This document shows, piece by piece, positions 15,745 through 24,874 of a DNA stretch of 64,000 bases. Both the position numbers and the translations under genes were made by a program. The stretch spans positions 62,001 through 126,000 of the forward strand of contig JACKDJ010000008.1 of NCBI GenBank assembly GCA_020633625.1, given 5' to 3'. The notes beneath the pieces were generated by a model. The model had not been told where the DNA came from. It saw nothing but the letters and a program-made list of their open reading frames with translations, and searched no databases. How positions within the stretch are numbered: position 1 is the first letter of the stretch; each line of letters starts with the position of its first letter. This DNA comes from Myxococcales bacterium (GTDB lineage Bacteria; Myxococcota_A; Bradymonadia; REDH01).

Positions 15745-16896
15745 CTACCCCCCACAGAACTCGTCGTAGCGCTCGAACCCGGCAAACGTCGCGGACTCGC
15801 CGCAGACGCGGCAGCCGGGATCACGAGCCAGCTTGAGCTCGCGGAACCGTTGGTCCAGCGCGTCATAGACGATCAGGCGCCCAATCAGCGGCGTGCCAAC
15901 GCCAAGCAGCAGCTTCAGCACCTCGGTCGCCTGGATCAGTCCGATCGTGCCGGGAACCACTCCCAAGACCCCCGCCTCGTGGCACGCCGGCGCCAGCTCT
16001 GGCGGTGGCGGCTCGGGGTACAGGCAGCGGTAGCACGGCCCCTCGCCCGGCTTGACGACCGTCACCTGTCCCTCGAACCGATACACGGACCCGGTCACGC
16101 TCGGAATGCCGAGGTGCACACAGGCGTCGTTGACGAGGTAGCGCGTCGCGAAGTTGTCGCCGCCATCGACGATCACGTCGTAGCCAGAGAACAGGTCGAC
16201 GACGTTGTCTGCCGTCAGTCGAACCTCGTGCGCGTTGACCAAACAGTCAGGGTTCAGCGCCTCGATCGTGCGCTTCGCCGAGACCACCTTCGCGACGCCG
16301 ATGCGATCCTCCGTGTGCAGGATCTGGCGCTGCAGATTGGATCGGTCGACGACGTCACTGTCGATCACACCGAGTGTCCCCACGCCGGCGGCCGCGAGGT
16401 AGTACGCGGCCGGCGAGCCCAGGCCTCCCGCGCCGACCAGCAAGACCTTCGAGTCCAGCAGCCTCCGCTGCCCCGCCTCGCCGACCTCCGGGATCAGCAG
16501 ATGTCGGCTATAACGCGACGTCTGCTCGGCAGTCAGTGTCCGCGGGACCGAGAAGCGAAGCCCCTGCTGCTTCCACGCGGCGAACCCGCCCGCCAGCGAC
16601 CTCACATTCGTGTATCCGAGCGCAGCCAGCGTCGCGGCCGCGAACGCCGACCGCGTCCCGCCGCCGCAGTAGAGCACGAGCTCCCGAGACCGGTCCGGCA
16701 CCGCTTCCTCGATGCGCAGCTCGAGCAGCCCACGCGGGATGAGCAGCGCGCCGTCGAGATGCCCCTCCGCCGTCTCGCTAGCCTCGCGCACATCGACGGG
16801 CGTCGCACCGCGCTCGAGCGCCGCCCGCGCGGCGTCCACGTCGATCTCCGTGATCGCGGAGCGCACATTCTCGAGCAGGGTCTGAAGCGTCGACAT
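15745..16896 (-). CDS. moeB: MoeB/ThiF-type sulfur-carrier adenylyltransferase with N-terminal rhodanese domain
   Basis: 383 residues from the ATG at 16896. Residues 1 to about 110 are a rhodanese domain with the active loop YCGGGTRS. The rest is an E1-like adenylyltransferase: LTAEQTSRYSRHLLIPEVG, nucleotide site VGAGGLGSP, SDVVDRSNLQRQILH, the DGGDNFATRYLVND segment and two CxxC pairs (CYRCLYP, CRVCGE) for zinc. It should adenylate the C-terminal Gly-Gly of MoaD or ThiS and, through the rhodanese, pass on sulfur. Rhodanese placed before rather than after the E1 domain is known from some proteobacteria. It is transcribed alone; the carrier partner is not in the window. Confidence 0.85.
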   Translation of the reverse strand: MSTLQTLLENVRSAITEIDVDAARAALERGATPVDVREASETAEGHLDGALLIPRGLLELRIEEAVPDRSRELVLYCGGGTRSAFAAATLAALGYTNVRSLAGGFAAWKQQGLRFSVPRTLTAEQTSRYSRHLLIPEVGEAGQRRLLDSKVLLVGAGGLGSPAAYYLAAAGVGTLGVIDSDVVDRSNLQRQILHTEDRIGVAKVVSAKRTIEALNPDCLVNAHEVRLTADNVVDLFSGYDVIVDGGDNFATRYLVNDACVHLGIPSVTGSVYRFEGQVTVVKPGEGPCYRCLYPEPPPPELAPACHEAGVLGVVPGTIGLIQATEVLKLLLGVGTPLIGRLIVYDALDQRFRELKLARDPGCRVCGESATFAGFERYDEFCGG

Positions 16897-17114
16897 TCGG
16901 CAACCGGCTTGCACAGGACGAGGCCGCAGCCTCCGAGCCGCGACGCTAAGCGGGCGCACGCGACGTGGCAACCGGTGGCGGCGGTGGCGCGCGTCGCAGC
17001 GCGCGTCCAACGCGCACGCTTGAGCGCCACGGGGCGGCCCGCTACGCTCGAACCACGTCGCCGCGCCGGACCCTATCGCCCGCCGCGCGCCTCGCGCCCG
17101 CACCCGAGTCACCC

Positions 17115-18137
17115 ATGCGCGCCCTCGCGACCCTCGCCCTCTCGCTCCCCCTCCTGGCCGCGTGCTCCTCACTCGGCATCGAGTCGGACCTCGGCTTCCA
17201 GGACCTCAGCCTCGGCGCACCGACGCTCGGAGAGCGGGCGCTGGCGACCGGCGCAGACATGCAGATCCGCGTTGTCTGCGGGCGGTGCGACACGGCCGAC
17301 GTCACAGAGGCGACCAGCGAGGCGCCGTCCGTCCTCGAGGTGGTCGGCTTCGCCGATGACGTCGTCACGGTTCGGGGGCTCGCGCCCGGCACCGCGTTCC
17401 TGCGCGTGCACATCGGTGGAACGGACGACGCCATCGCGATTCACGTCGAAGACGCAGAAGACGCGACCATTCGGATGCTCCCCTGGCCCGACTTCGCGCC
17501 GCTTCCCGCCTCACTCTGGGACGGCGGCTTCGCGATGCTCTCGGGTAGCGAGATCGAGATCCGCGCCTTCCCGAAAGACGCCGCCGGAGAGCGGCTCACG
17601 GGCTTCGGCGGCGTGAGCTGGGCCGTCGACGACACCTCTGCTGCCGACCTCTCTCGCGTCTCCGGCCTCGGCGCCGACCAGGTGCAGGTCGTCGCGACCG
17701 GAGCCGCCGGGTCCTCGTTCGTCGTCACGCCCACTGTCGGCGACCAGAAGCCGATCCGCATCGTGGGCGAGGCCGACGTCGACCACCTCGAGGTCTACGT
17801 CGGGCGCGCGACCGACTTCTTGCTCCACGAGGGCGACGAGCTGGAGCTCGAGGCCGGCGCGGCGACCATCTTCCATGTCGTCGCGCTGACCGCTGACGGA
17901 CTGTACGTGTCGGGCCCCGGCGCGACGCTCGCCACATTCACCGTCGGTGGCGACCTGGCTGGCACCGTCACCGACGCTGTCGCGACGCTGACGACGGACG
18001 GCGGCGACGATCCGCGCCTCGAGTACGACCGCGGCTTCCTGCTCACCGGGAGCCAGAGCGGGACCGCCGGTCCTCTCACCTTTGACTGGGCCGGCCACAG
18101 CGTCACGATCGCGCTGCGCATCGTGCCGGCCTCCTAG
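17115..18137 (+). CDS. Exported lipoprotein, beta-rich, unknown function
   Basis: 340 residues. Signal peptide with lipobox LLAACSS (lipidated Cys17). The mature part is rich in Val, Thr, Gly and Asp with regular beta-strand pattern and Ig-like segments (VVTVRGLAPGTAFLRVHIGG; GFGGVSWAVDDTSAADLS). A single CxxC pair (CGRC) lies near residue 55. No catalytic motif or family recognised. Divergent from moeB, convergent with maiA. Confidence 0.6.
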   Translation: MRALATLALSLPLLAACSSLGIESDLGFQDLSLGAPTLGERALATGADMQIRVVCGRCDTADVTEATSEAPSVLEVVGFADDVVTVRGLAPGTAFLRVHIGGTDDAIAIHVEDAEDATIRMLPWPDFAPLPASLWDGGFAMLSGSEIEIRAFPKDAAGERLTGFGGVSWAVDDTSAADLSRVSGLGADQVQVVATGAAGSSFVVTPTVGDQKPIRIVGEADVDHLEVYVGRATDFLLHEGDELELEAGAATIFHVVALTADGLYVSGPGATLATFTVGGDLAGTVTDAVATLTTDGGDDPRLEYDRGFLLTGSQSGTAGPLTFDWAGHSVTIALRIVPAS

Positions 18138-18177
18138 CCGCGCGGGACGGACTGCGCGCTGACGCCCGCGTTACGCC

Positions 18178-18834
18178 CTAGACGGCGTCTGGCTGCCGCT
18201 CTGGCACCGCCGCCGCGAATGGAGCCAGCGCGCCCGCAGCCGCCTCGGCGGCGACGACGCGCGGGAAGGGCGCGAGGTCGACGCCGAATCGGCGCGCGTT
18301 GTACACCTGCGGAACCAGACAAACATCCGCGACGGTGACCGCGTCGCCGACCGCGTGCGCGCCAGCTGTATCGGCGAGCACGGCCTCAATGGCCTCCAGC
18401 CCCATCCCGATCCAGTGGGCCGCCCAGCGCCGTTGCCCGGCCGCGTCGGCCCCGAGCTCGCTCTCGAGATACTGCAGCACCCGCAGGTTCTGCAGCGGCT
18501 GCGTCCCGGCGTTCACCAGCTCCGCGATCCGAAGCGCCTGCGCGCGGGCGTATGCCGCGGCGGGGTAGAGGGACGGGGTGGGGCGGGTCTGCTCCAGATA
18601 GTCGACGATCGCGAGCGACTCGCTCAGCCGCACGCCGTCGATCTCGAGCGACGGGACCAGCGCCGCCGGATTCACCGCGCGGTACTCGGCGCGGCGCTGC
18701 TCGCCACCATCGCGTACGAGGTGGACGGGCACCGTCTCGTAGGCCACGCCCTTACAGTTGAGCGCGATCCGCACACGCCACGATGCGCTCGAGCGCCAGT
18801 ACGCGTAGAGCCTGGTCGGTCCCGGTGCCGTCAT
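18178..18834 (-). CDS. maiA: Maleylacetoacetate isomerase (zeta-class GST)
   Basis: 218 residues with the zeta-GST start LYAYWRSSASWRVRIALNCK. The family's usual SSCSxRVRIAL has Ala in place of Cys here, while the glutathione-activating Ser is kept. ESLAIVDYLEQTRP and GTQPLQNLRVLQYL are typical of MaiA, which isomerises maleylacetoacetate to fumarylacetoacetate in tyrosine degradation using glutathione. Its ATG overlaps the end of fahA by 4 bases, pairing the last two steps of the pathway. Confidence 0.9.
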   Translation of the reverse strand: MTAPGPTRLYAYWRSSASWRVRIALNCKGVAYETVPVHLVRDGGEQRRAEYRAVNPAALVPSLEIDGVRLSESLAIVDYLEQTRPTPSLYPAAAYARAQALRIAELVNAGTQPLQNLRVLQYLESELGADAAGQRRWAAHWIGMGLEAIEAVLADTAGAHAVGDAVTVADVCLVPQVYNARRFGVDLAPFPRVVAAEAAAGALAPFAAAVPERQPDAV

Positions 18835-19817
18835 CGGGGAGCCTGCGCGACGCGCTGCGAGATCTTTCCGAAGATCGAGGCCCCGTCTGGGCCGAACATC
18901 TCGATCTCGACCCGGTCACCGAACTTCATGAACGGCGTCTTGATCGCGCCCTCGTCGATCTGCTCGATCATCCGCCGCTCGGCGAGGCAGCTCGAGCCCC
19001 GCGCGCGGTCCTCGTTCGAGACCGTCCCGCTGCCGATGATCGTGCCGGCGGTGAGCGGGCGCGTCTTGCAAACATGCTCGATCAGCTCGCAGAAGCCGAA
19101 GTGCATGTCGGGCCCTGCCTCGGGGTCGCCGAACACCTCGCCGTTGTACCGCGTGACGAGCGGAAGGTGAACGCGGCCGCCGCGCCACGCGTCGCCGAGC
19201 TCGTCGGGAGTGACGGCAAACGGCGAGAACGCGGTCGACGGCTTCGACACGAAGAAGCCGAACCCCTTGGCGAGCTCCTCGGGGATCAGGTTCCGCAGCG
19301 TCACGTCGTTGACGAGCACGACCAGGCGCACGTAGTCGGCGGCTTCGGCGGCCGTCGTTCCGCGCGGAACGTCGCCGACGATGACGGCGACCTCGCTCTC
19401 GAAGTCGATGCCCCAGGCCTCGGTCGGGAACGTGATGTCTTCGGTCGGCTTCAAGAAGGTACCGCTGCCGCCCTGGTACACGAGCGGGTCCGTCTTCAGC
19501 GTCGCCGGTGGTTCCGCGCCGCGCGCCTTTCGCACGAGCACGATGTGGTTGATGTATGCGCTGCCGTCGATCCACTCATACGCTCGCGGGAGAGGCGAGT
19601 GGAGCGCCGTCGGGTCGACCGGGCGGATGTCTTGCTGCGCGCCCGAGTTGAGCATGTCGTACCGAGCGCGGAGCCGCGGCTGCACGCGGTCCCACTGGTC
19701 GAGCGCCGCCTGCAGCGTCGGCGCGATGTCTGCGGCCGAGACGCAGCTCGTTCCGTCGCGCGAGACGATCACGAGCGAGCCGTCGCGGCTGCCGTCGGCT
19801 AGAGTTGCGAGCTTCAC
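18831..19817 (-). CDS. fahA: Fumarylacetoacetate hydrolase
   Basis: 328 residues from a GTG with GGGAGG upstream. FAH-fold features: EWIDGSAYINHIVLVRKARG, the acidic metal site in GIDFESEVAVIVGDVPRGT, LVNDVTLRNLIPEELAKGFG, KPSTAFSPFAVTPDEL and GTIIGSGTVSN. It splits fumarylacetoacetate into fumarate and acetoacetate, the last step of tyrosine breakdown, and feeds on the product of maiA next door. It starts 12 bases after rpe, at the end of a run of translation-related genes, so it may be co-transcribed with them. Confidence 0.9.
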   Translation of the reverse strand: MKLATLADGSRDGSLVIVSRDGTSCVSAADIAPTLQAALDQWDRVQPRLRARYDMLNSGAQQDIRPVDPTALHSPLPRAYEWIDGSAYINHIVLVRKARGAEPPATLKTDPLVYQGGSGTFLKPTEDITFPTEAWGIDFESEVAVIVGDVPRGTTAAEAADYVRLVVLVNDVTLRNLIPEELAKGFGFFVSKPSTAFSPFAVTPDELGDAWRGGRVHLPLVTRYNGEVFGDPEAGPDMHFGFCELIEHVCKTRPLTAGTIIGSGTVSNEDRARGSSCLAERRMIEQIDEGAIKTPFMKFGDRVEIEMFGPDGASIFGKISQRVAQAPR

Positions 19818-19829
19818 GGTGTGGCCTCC

Positions 19830-20519
19830 CTAGGCGGGGCGCGACAGCTCCGCGCGCATCTCGCGGATCGCCGTCGCGTAGTCTGGCGTGTTGAAGATTG
19901 CGTTGCCGGCGACGAACACATTGGCGCCCGCATCGGCGACGCGGCGGATATTGTCGCCCCGCACGCCGCCGTCGACCTCGATCGTGAGCGGCAGCCCTCG
20001 TCGGGTGGCCGTCTCGCGAAGCCGCTCGATCTTGCGCAGGCTGCTCTCGATGAAGCGCTGCCCCCCAAACCCGGGGTTCACGCTCATCACGAGCACCATG
20101 TCGACGTCCTCGAGCACGTAGTCGATCGCCGACTCGTGTGTGGCCGGGTTCAGCGACACGCCGCAGCGCGCCCCGGCGCCGCGGATCTGCTGCAGCGTCC
20201 GGTGCAGGTGCGTCGTCGCCTCGGCGTGCACTGTCACGATGTCGGCCCCAGCCGCGACGAACGCCTCCACGTAACGCTCCGGCTCCACGATCATCAGGTG
20301 CACGTCGAGCGGTGCCTCGGTCGCCCGGTTCAGCGCCTCGGCCACCAGCGGCCCGATCGTGATGTTCGGCACGAAGCGCCCGTCCATCACGTCGACGTGG
20401 ATCCAGTCGGCGCCCGCCGCGACGACCGCGGCGACCTCGTCGCCGAGCCGGGAGAAGTCGGCGCTCAAGACCGAGGGGGCGATCAGGTGCTGGCTCGGAG
20501 ACGGCAGAGAGAGCGGCAT
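19830..20519 (-). CDS. rpe: Ribulose-phosphate 3-epimerase
   Basis: 229-residue TIM barrel. Motifs: IAPSVLSADFSRLGDEV, WIHVDVMDGRFVPNITIGP (metal His and Asp), LDVHLMIVEPERYVEAFVAAG, MVLVMSVNPGFGGQRFIES and IEVDGGVRGDNI. It interconverts ribulose-5-phosphate and xylulose-5-phosphate in the pentose phosphate pathway. GGAG lies eight bases before the ATG, and the gene begins 4 bases after rsmB, as in many rsmB-rpe operons. Confidence 0.95.
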   Translation of the reverse strand: MPLSLPSPSQHLIAPSVLSADFSRLGDEVAAVVAAGADWIHVDVMDGRFVPNITIGPLVAEALNRATEAPLDVHLMIVEPERYVEAFVAAGADIVTVHAEATTHLHRTLQQIRGAGARCGVSLNPATHESAIDYVLEDVDMVLVMSVNPGFGGQRFIESSLRKIERLRETATRRGLPLTIEVDGGVRGDNIRRVADAGANVFVAGNAIFNTPDYATAIREMRAELSRPA

Positions 20520-20523
20520 CGAG

Positions 20524-21882
20524 TCACTCCGTGCGGCGAAGTCGGGCGATGAAGAACCCGTCGGTCGCGGCTAGGTGCGGCCATAGCGTCAGCGCGCCGC
20601 GTCCGTCAACGTGCGCGTCCCACCCGACCCCCGGTTCGGCCGTCCCGGCGTCTGGCGACGCGACGGACCAGCCTTCCGTCCCGACGGCGTCCAGCACCCC
20701 CCAAGTCTCCTCCGGCGTCCACGTGCAGACCGTGTACACGAGCCAGCCACCCGGCCGAACCAGCGGCATGATGGACCGCACGATTCGAGCCTGCACCGCT
20801 GCGAGCTCGCGCACGTCGTCCGCAGAGCGCCGCCAGCGCACCTCCGGGTGGCGCCCGAGCGTCCCCAGCGCGGTGCACGGCGCGTCGACGATCGCCGCGT
20901 CGAACGGAGCCGTGTCGCGAAGCTCGGCTGGCGCCGGCTCGTCGCCGACCCGCCAGACGCAAGGAACCGCGCGGGGCGTGTCCGCGAGCCCCGCCAGCTT
21001 CGCCTCGGCGACGTCGACGGCGACGAGCGTCGCGGAGGGGTAGCGATCCGCCAGAGCGCGGGTCTTGCCGCCGATGCCGGCGCAGACGTCCAGGAGCCGA
21101 GGCTCCGCTCCCAGCGACCGCGGCAACGCCAGCGCCACCGCCTGCGCCCCGGCGTCCTGGATCGCGACGAGCCCGTCGCGGTGCGCTCGCGACGCCGCAA
21201 CGTCGCCGCGGCAGACGAGCGCGCCCGGCACCCACGCGTGCGGGGTGACCTCGACGCCGTCGGACGCGAGCGCCGAGCTCGCGTCGGTGGCGCTGCCGCC
21301 GCGGACCCGGACGACCACCGGCGTCGGCGCGTTCAGGGCGGCCATCGCCTGCGCCGCCCCGTCGTCGCCGAGCTGTGCGAGGAGACGCTCCGCGATCCAG
21401 TCCGGCAGGCCGTGCGCGACCCCAAACGCGGCGGCGGCTGTCGCGCGTGTCGGCGGGGCAAAGATCACGCCGGCGTCGCGCTCAACCCGCCGCAGAACGC
21501 CGTTGAGGGCGCCAGACTGGCGGCCGAGCCCGTCGCGTCGCGCCGCGTCGACGACGGCGTTCACGATGGGTCCAGCCGGCCCGGTCGCGCTCCGCGTCGC
21601 GGCCCAAACACCAAGCCGAAGATACGCGCGGAGCGCGGGGTCCGTCGAGACCAGCCCTCGGTCCAGAGCCCGGTCGAGCGCGAGGTCGACGGCGCGCAGG
21701 TCGGCGAGTGTTCCATACACGCTTCGTGTGACCGCAGCCCGATCGCGTCCGTCGAGCTCTGCGCGGCCGAGCTCTGCCTGCAACACACGCTGACTGTAGC
21801 CGCCGTCGTCGGTGATTCGCGCGAGACACCGCGCCGCGACCTGCCAGGCCGTGGGCGCGCCTTCGCCGCGTCCCCGGGTCAT
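20524..21882 (-). CDS. rsmB: 16S rRNA (cytosine-967-C5)-methyltransferase
   Basis: 452 residues. The N-terminal 140 or so form the NusB-like RNA-binding domain (AARCLARITDDGGYSQRVLQ). The C-terminal methyltransferase has the SAM site DVCAGIGGKTRALA, the DAPCTALGTLGRHPEVRWRR motif IV and a nucleophile-region Cys in YTVCTWTPEE. It methylates 16S rRNA C967 (E. coli numbering). Start overlaps the preceding gene by ATGA. Some usual motif residues vary (DAPCT for DAPCS), within family range. Confidence 0.9.
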   Translation of the reverse strand: MTRGRGEGAPTAWQVAARCLARITDDGGYSQRVLQAELGRAELDGRDRAAVTRSVYGTLADLRAVDLALDRALDRGLVSTDPALRAYLRLGVWAATRSATGPAGPIVNAVVDAARRDGLGRQSGALNGVLRRVERDAGVIFAPPTRATAAAAFGVAHGLPDWIAERLLAQLGDDGAAQAMAALNAPTPVVVRVRGGSATDASSALASDGVEVTPHAWVPGALVCRGDVAASRAHRDGLVAIQDAGAQAVALALPRSLGAEPRLLDVCAGIGGKTRALADRYPSATLVAVDVAEAKLAGLADTPRAVPCVWRVGDEPAPAELRDTAPFDAAIVDAPCTALGTLGRHPEVRWRRSADDVRELAAVQARIVRSIMPLVRPGGWLVYTVCTWTPEETWGVLDAVGTEGWSVASPDAGTAEPGVGWDAHVDGRGALTLWPHLAATDGFFIARLRRTE

Positions 21883-22484
21883 CGCGTCTCCGCGTGGGGC
21901 GCGATCGCCGAGATTGTCATGGCGGCAGGCAGCGCGTGTGCCGCAAACGATGCCACGATCGCGGCGCCGACCTCGTCGGCGTGGGGGCCCAGGCTCAACG
22001 CCGCGACCGTCGGGCCGCCGTTCGCCAAACCAAACAAAAGCGCGCCCGCGCCCCTCGCCGCCGTCGCGGCCGGAAAGAACCCGGGCAGGCGCGGGCCGAT
22101 CGCGGGACCGACCACCGCGTCGCCGTCACACCCGTGCAGCGCGCCCGCGTCGTGCGCCTGGAACGCGAGCGGAAGCGCCGACGAGAGCATCGCCTGGCGC
22201 ACGTGCTTCATCACCGGGATCGTCCGGGGCAGCGCGTGCTTCGCGGCGTGGGCGTCCCACGCTAGCTCCGGGGTAACGACCACCACGCGAAGCTCGGGCC
22301 AGTCTCGCAGGGGCACTACCACCGGCGGATGATGCGAGGTCGCCCACCAAGCGCCGCCGCGGACCGCCGCGACGTAGTGAGGCCCGGCGTGCGCGGGTAC
22401 GGTAGCGTGGGGCACCGGTTCGACGAGGCCAATCGCGAGCGCGCCGTAGCCGACGCCGATGTCGCCGACGACGCTGAGCGTCAC
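21879..22484 (-). CDS. Homoserine-kinase-like protein lacking the N-terminal ATP-binding half
   Basis: 201 residues from a GTG that overlaps the fmt stop (GTGA). From about residue 60 it follows the C-terminal half of GHMP-type homoserine kinase: RVVVVTPELAWDAHAAKHAL, MKHVRQAMLSSALPLAFQ, VVGPAIGPRLPGFFPAA and GALLFGLANGGPTVAALS. The N-terminal half with the ATP loop (PxxxGLGSSAA) is absent; there is no room for it because fmt lies immediately upstream. Either it is a remnant kept in the operon or a reduced domain with another job. It is unlikely to be a working kinase by itself. The stop overlaps the rsmB start. Confidence 0.6.
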   Translation of the reverse strand: MTLSVVGDIGVGYGALAIGLVEPVPHATVPAHAGPHYVAAVRGGAWWATSHHPPVVVPLRDWPELRVVVVTPELAWDAHAAKHALPRTIPVMKHVRQAMLSSALPLAFQAHDAGALHGCDGDAVVGPAIGPRLPGFFPAATAARGAGALLFGLANGGPTVAALSLGPHADEVGAAIVASFAAHALPAAMTISAIAPHAETR

Positions 22485-23443
22485 GGGCCGCTCGTGACCG
22501 GCGCCCCGGCGGGGAGCGAGACCCCGCGCAGGCACTCCGTCGCCGCCATCTTCCGCTTGCCAGGGCGCTTGAGCTCGATCACCTCGATCACGCCGTCACC
22601 GCACGCGATGTGCAGTCCCGCGCCGGCGTCGGCGGCGACGATGGTCCCCGCGGCGGCCCCGTCGCCTGGTAGCGCGCTGACGCGGGCACGGAGCAGCGTC
22701 ATCGGCTCGTCCCCACAGCAGATCATCACGCCGGGCCAAGGGCTCATCCCGTTGATGACGGACGCAACCGCGGCCGCTGGCGCCTCGAAGTCCACGCGAC
22801 GGTCGCCGGCGCCGAGCATCTTCGCGTAGGTGGTCCGCGTCTTCGGCTGCGGAGCTGGGACCACCGTGGTGTCGGCCACGGAGTCGAGGGTCTCGACCAG
22901 CAGCTTCGCACCGACGATGGCGAGGCGATCGTGGAGCTCGCCGGCGGTCTCCTCATCGCCGATCATCAGGGCGCCCATCGCATACACCGGACCGGTGTCG
23001 AGTCCGCGCTCCATGCGCATGATCGAGACGCCGGTCGTCGCGTCGCCCGCCGCGATCGCCCGATGAATCGGCGCTGCGCCGCGCCAACGCGGCAGCAGTG
23101 ACGCGTGGACGTTCACGCACCCCATTCGGGGCAGGTCGAGCACCGCTTGCCGAAGGATCTGCCCGTACGCGGCGACGACGAACAGGTCGAAGCCGGCGCG
23201 CAGCGGCTCCCACGTCGCCTCGTCGCGCAGTGACTCCGGCTGGTACACGGGCAGCCCGAGCTCCGTGGCGGCGACCTTGACCGGGGGCGCCGTCAGCGCG
23301 TGCCCACGACCCGACGGGCGGTCCGGTTGCGTGACGACCAGCGCGACGTCACAGCGGCCGTCGGCCGCGAGCGCCTGAAGCGACGGCACCGCGAAGTCCG
23401 GCGTGCCCATGAAGACGAGCCGGAGGCGGCGTCCCTCAGTCAT
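22481..23443 (-). CDS. fmt: Methionyl-tRNA formyltransferase
   Basis: 320 residues from the ATG at 23443, overlapping the def stop. Key features: RLVFMGTPDFAVPSLQAL at the N-terminus, VVTQPDRPSGRGH, the catalytic block CVNVHASLLPRWRGAAPI (Asn and His) with the partner Asp in MERGLDTGPV, and a C-terminal OB-type domain (RVDFEAPAAAVASVING). Transfers a formyl group from 10-formyl-THF to initiator Met-tRNA. Partner of def directly upstream. Confidence 0.95.
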   Translation of the reverse strand: MTEGRRLRLVFMGTPDFAVPSLQALAADGRCDVALVVTQPDRPSGRGHALTAPPVKVAATELGLPVYQPESLRDEATWEPLRAGFDLFVVAAYGQILRQAVLDLPRMGCVNVHASLLPRWRGAAPIHRAIAAGDATTGVSIMRMERGLDTGPVYAMGALMIGDEETAGELHDRLAIVGAKLLVETLDSVADTTVVPAPQPKTRTTYAKMLGAGDRRVDFEAPAAAVASVINGMSPWPGVMICCGDEPMTLLRARVSALPGDGAAAGTIVAADAGAGLHIACGDGVIEVIELKRPGKRKMAATECLRGVSLPAGAPVTSGP

Positions 23444-23963
23444 CAATGCCGTCGGCGCGGCGCCGCGCCATGATCTTCGTGAACCGGTCCAGCGCCCGGC
23501 GACGAGCGAGCGGGCCGATCCGATCGATGAACAGCACGCCGTCGAGGTGGTCGATCTCGTGCTGAAGCGCGACCGCCAGCAGGCCGTCGGCCTCGATCTC
23601 GTGCGCGGCGCCAGTGCGGTCCTGGTACGCGACCCGCACGTGCCCCGGGCGCGTCACGCGCTCGTACAGCTCGGGGAACGACAGGCACCCCTCCTCCCAG
23701 ACAATCTTCCCGTCGCCGTGGACTACCTGCGGGTTCACGAGCTCGAGCAGCGCAGCCGGCTCGTCCTGGCCGGCGCAGTCGATGACGCAGACGCGCTTCA
23801 GCTCCGCGACCTGATTCGCCGCCAAGCCCACCCCTTCTGCCGCGTACATCGTCTCGGCCAGGTCATCGATGAACGTAGCGAGCGCCGCGTCGAACGCCAC
23901 GACCGGCGCGGCAGGCGTCGTCAGGGCGGCGTGTGGGTACTTGACGATGTGGAGCAGGCTCAT
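23436..23963 (-). CDS. def: Peptide deformylase
   Basis: 175 residues from the ATG at 23963, preceded by GGAGGAACCC. All three family motifs are intact: GVGLAANQV, WEEGCLSFPE (metal Cys) and LQHEIDHLDGVLF (metal His pair and catalytic Glu). Removes the formyl group from new proteins. First of the def-fmt pair; the gap to the receiver-like gene upstream is 45 bases. Confidence 0.95.
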   Translation of the reverse strand: MSLLHIVKYPHAALTTPAAPVVAFDAALATFIDDLAETMYAAEGVGLAANQVAELKRVCVIDCAGQDEPAALLELVNPQVVHGDGKIVWEEGCLSFPELYERVTRPGHVRVAYQDRTGAAHEIEADGLLAVALQHEIDHLDGVLFIDRIGPLARRRALDRFTKIMARRRADGIDD

Positions 23964-24008
23964 GGGTTCCTCCAGACGCACGCCCTATAGGCGATGCCCC
24001 CGCCGGTG

Positions 24009-24665
24009 TCACCCGGTGTGCCCCGATCCGAGCCGCCCCTCGGAGCGCGCGGCGAGGACGTCGCGCGCGTCGACGATCGCCGCGCGCAGCTCGACGAGCT
24101 CCGCGTGGACGAGATCGGCGACGGCGCCTGGCACCCGCCCGGGCGCGAGCCGATCGAGCAGCGCGTCGGCGGCCGCATGGATCGATCCTGTCGACCCACC
24201 CTCGCGTACTCCGAGCAGCGCCGCGTACGGCTCGAAGCGGGCGATCCGCAGGCGCTGGACGACCTCGGCGTGTGTGACTGGCCCTTCGAGATTGGCCAGC
24301 GCACCGCCATTGCCTGGCCCAATCACGGGCGGGCGGCGGGCGCCCGGCAACGCCGCATCGACAATCGCTACGTACGCGTGCGGGTCCGCGACCACAGTGA
24401 CCGAGGTCTCCAGCTCTCGGACCAGCGGGCCGGCCACGACGACGGCCAGCGACGGCGCGCGCCGCCGAGCCGAGGCCGCTCCCAGAGCCACCTCGTCTTC
24501 GCCACACCGCACGTCGAGCACGAGCCCGTGGGCGGGGCTCGTTCGGAGCCAGCCGAGCGCGTCGACCACGTCGTCAACGTGTCGGGCGTCGGCGCCTCGC
24601 TCCCGCAGCAGCGCGAGGAGCGGGGCCGCCCAGGCCGTGTCGGGGGTCGCGACGAAGACGATCAT
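24009..24665 (-). CDS. Receiver-domain-like protein of unknown function
   Basis: 218 residues from the ATG at 24665. The first 75 look like a response-regulator fold: a beta-strand MIVFVATPDT, a helix, then LVLDVRCG with an Asp at the phosphorylation position, but the acidic pair expected after strand 1 is missing. The rest is helical (HAEVVQRLRIARFEPYAALL; AAADALLDRLAP). A degenerate receiver with an unfamiliar output region is the best description. It could be the first gene of the def-fmt operon and is divergent from the large membrane protein. Confidence 0.5.
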   Translation of the reverse strand: MIVFVATPDTAWAAPLLALLRERGADARHVDDVVDALGWLRTSPAHGLVLDVRCGEDEVALGAASARRRAPSLAVVVAGPLVRELETSVTVVADPHAYVAIVDAALPGARRPPVIGPGNGGALANLEGPVTHAEVVQRLRIARFEPYAALLGVREGGSTGSIHAAADALLDRLAPGRVPGAVADLVHAELVELRAAIVDARDVLAARSEGRLGSGHTG

Positions 24666-24874
24666 GCGGCGATCAACACCGGATGGCGCGACGGCGCAAG
24701 GCCGGCACGAGTTCGAGCGCGACGCGCAGCACACAACGGCGCGCTCGTGCGCGACGACTCGGTTCCCTCGCAACCTTGCGCAGGCGCCACCAGTCGGCGA
24801 AGACCGATCGGCGGGGTCGCTCGTTCTTCCACGAGCACGTCGCCTGTGCGCACGCCCTCACGCCGGTCGGAGCC

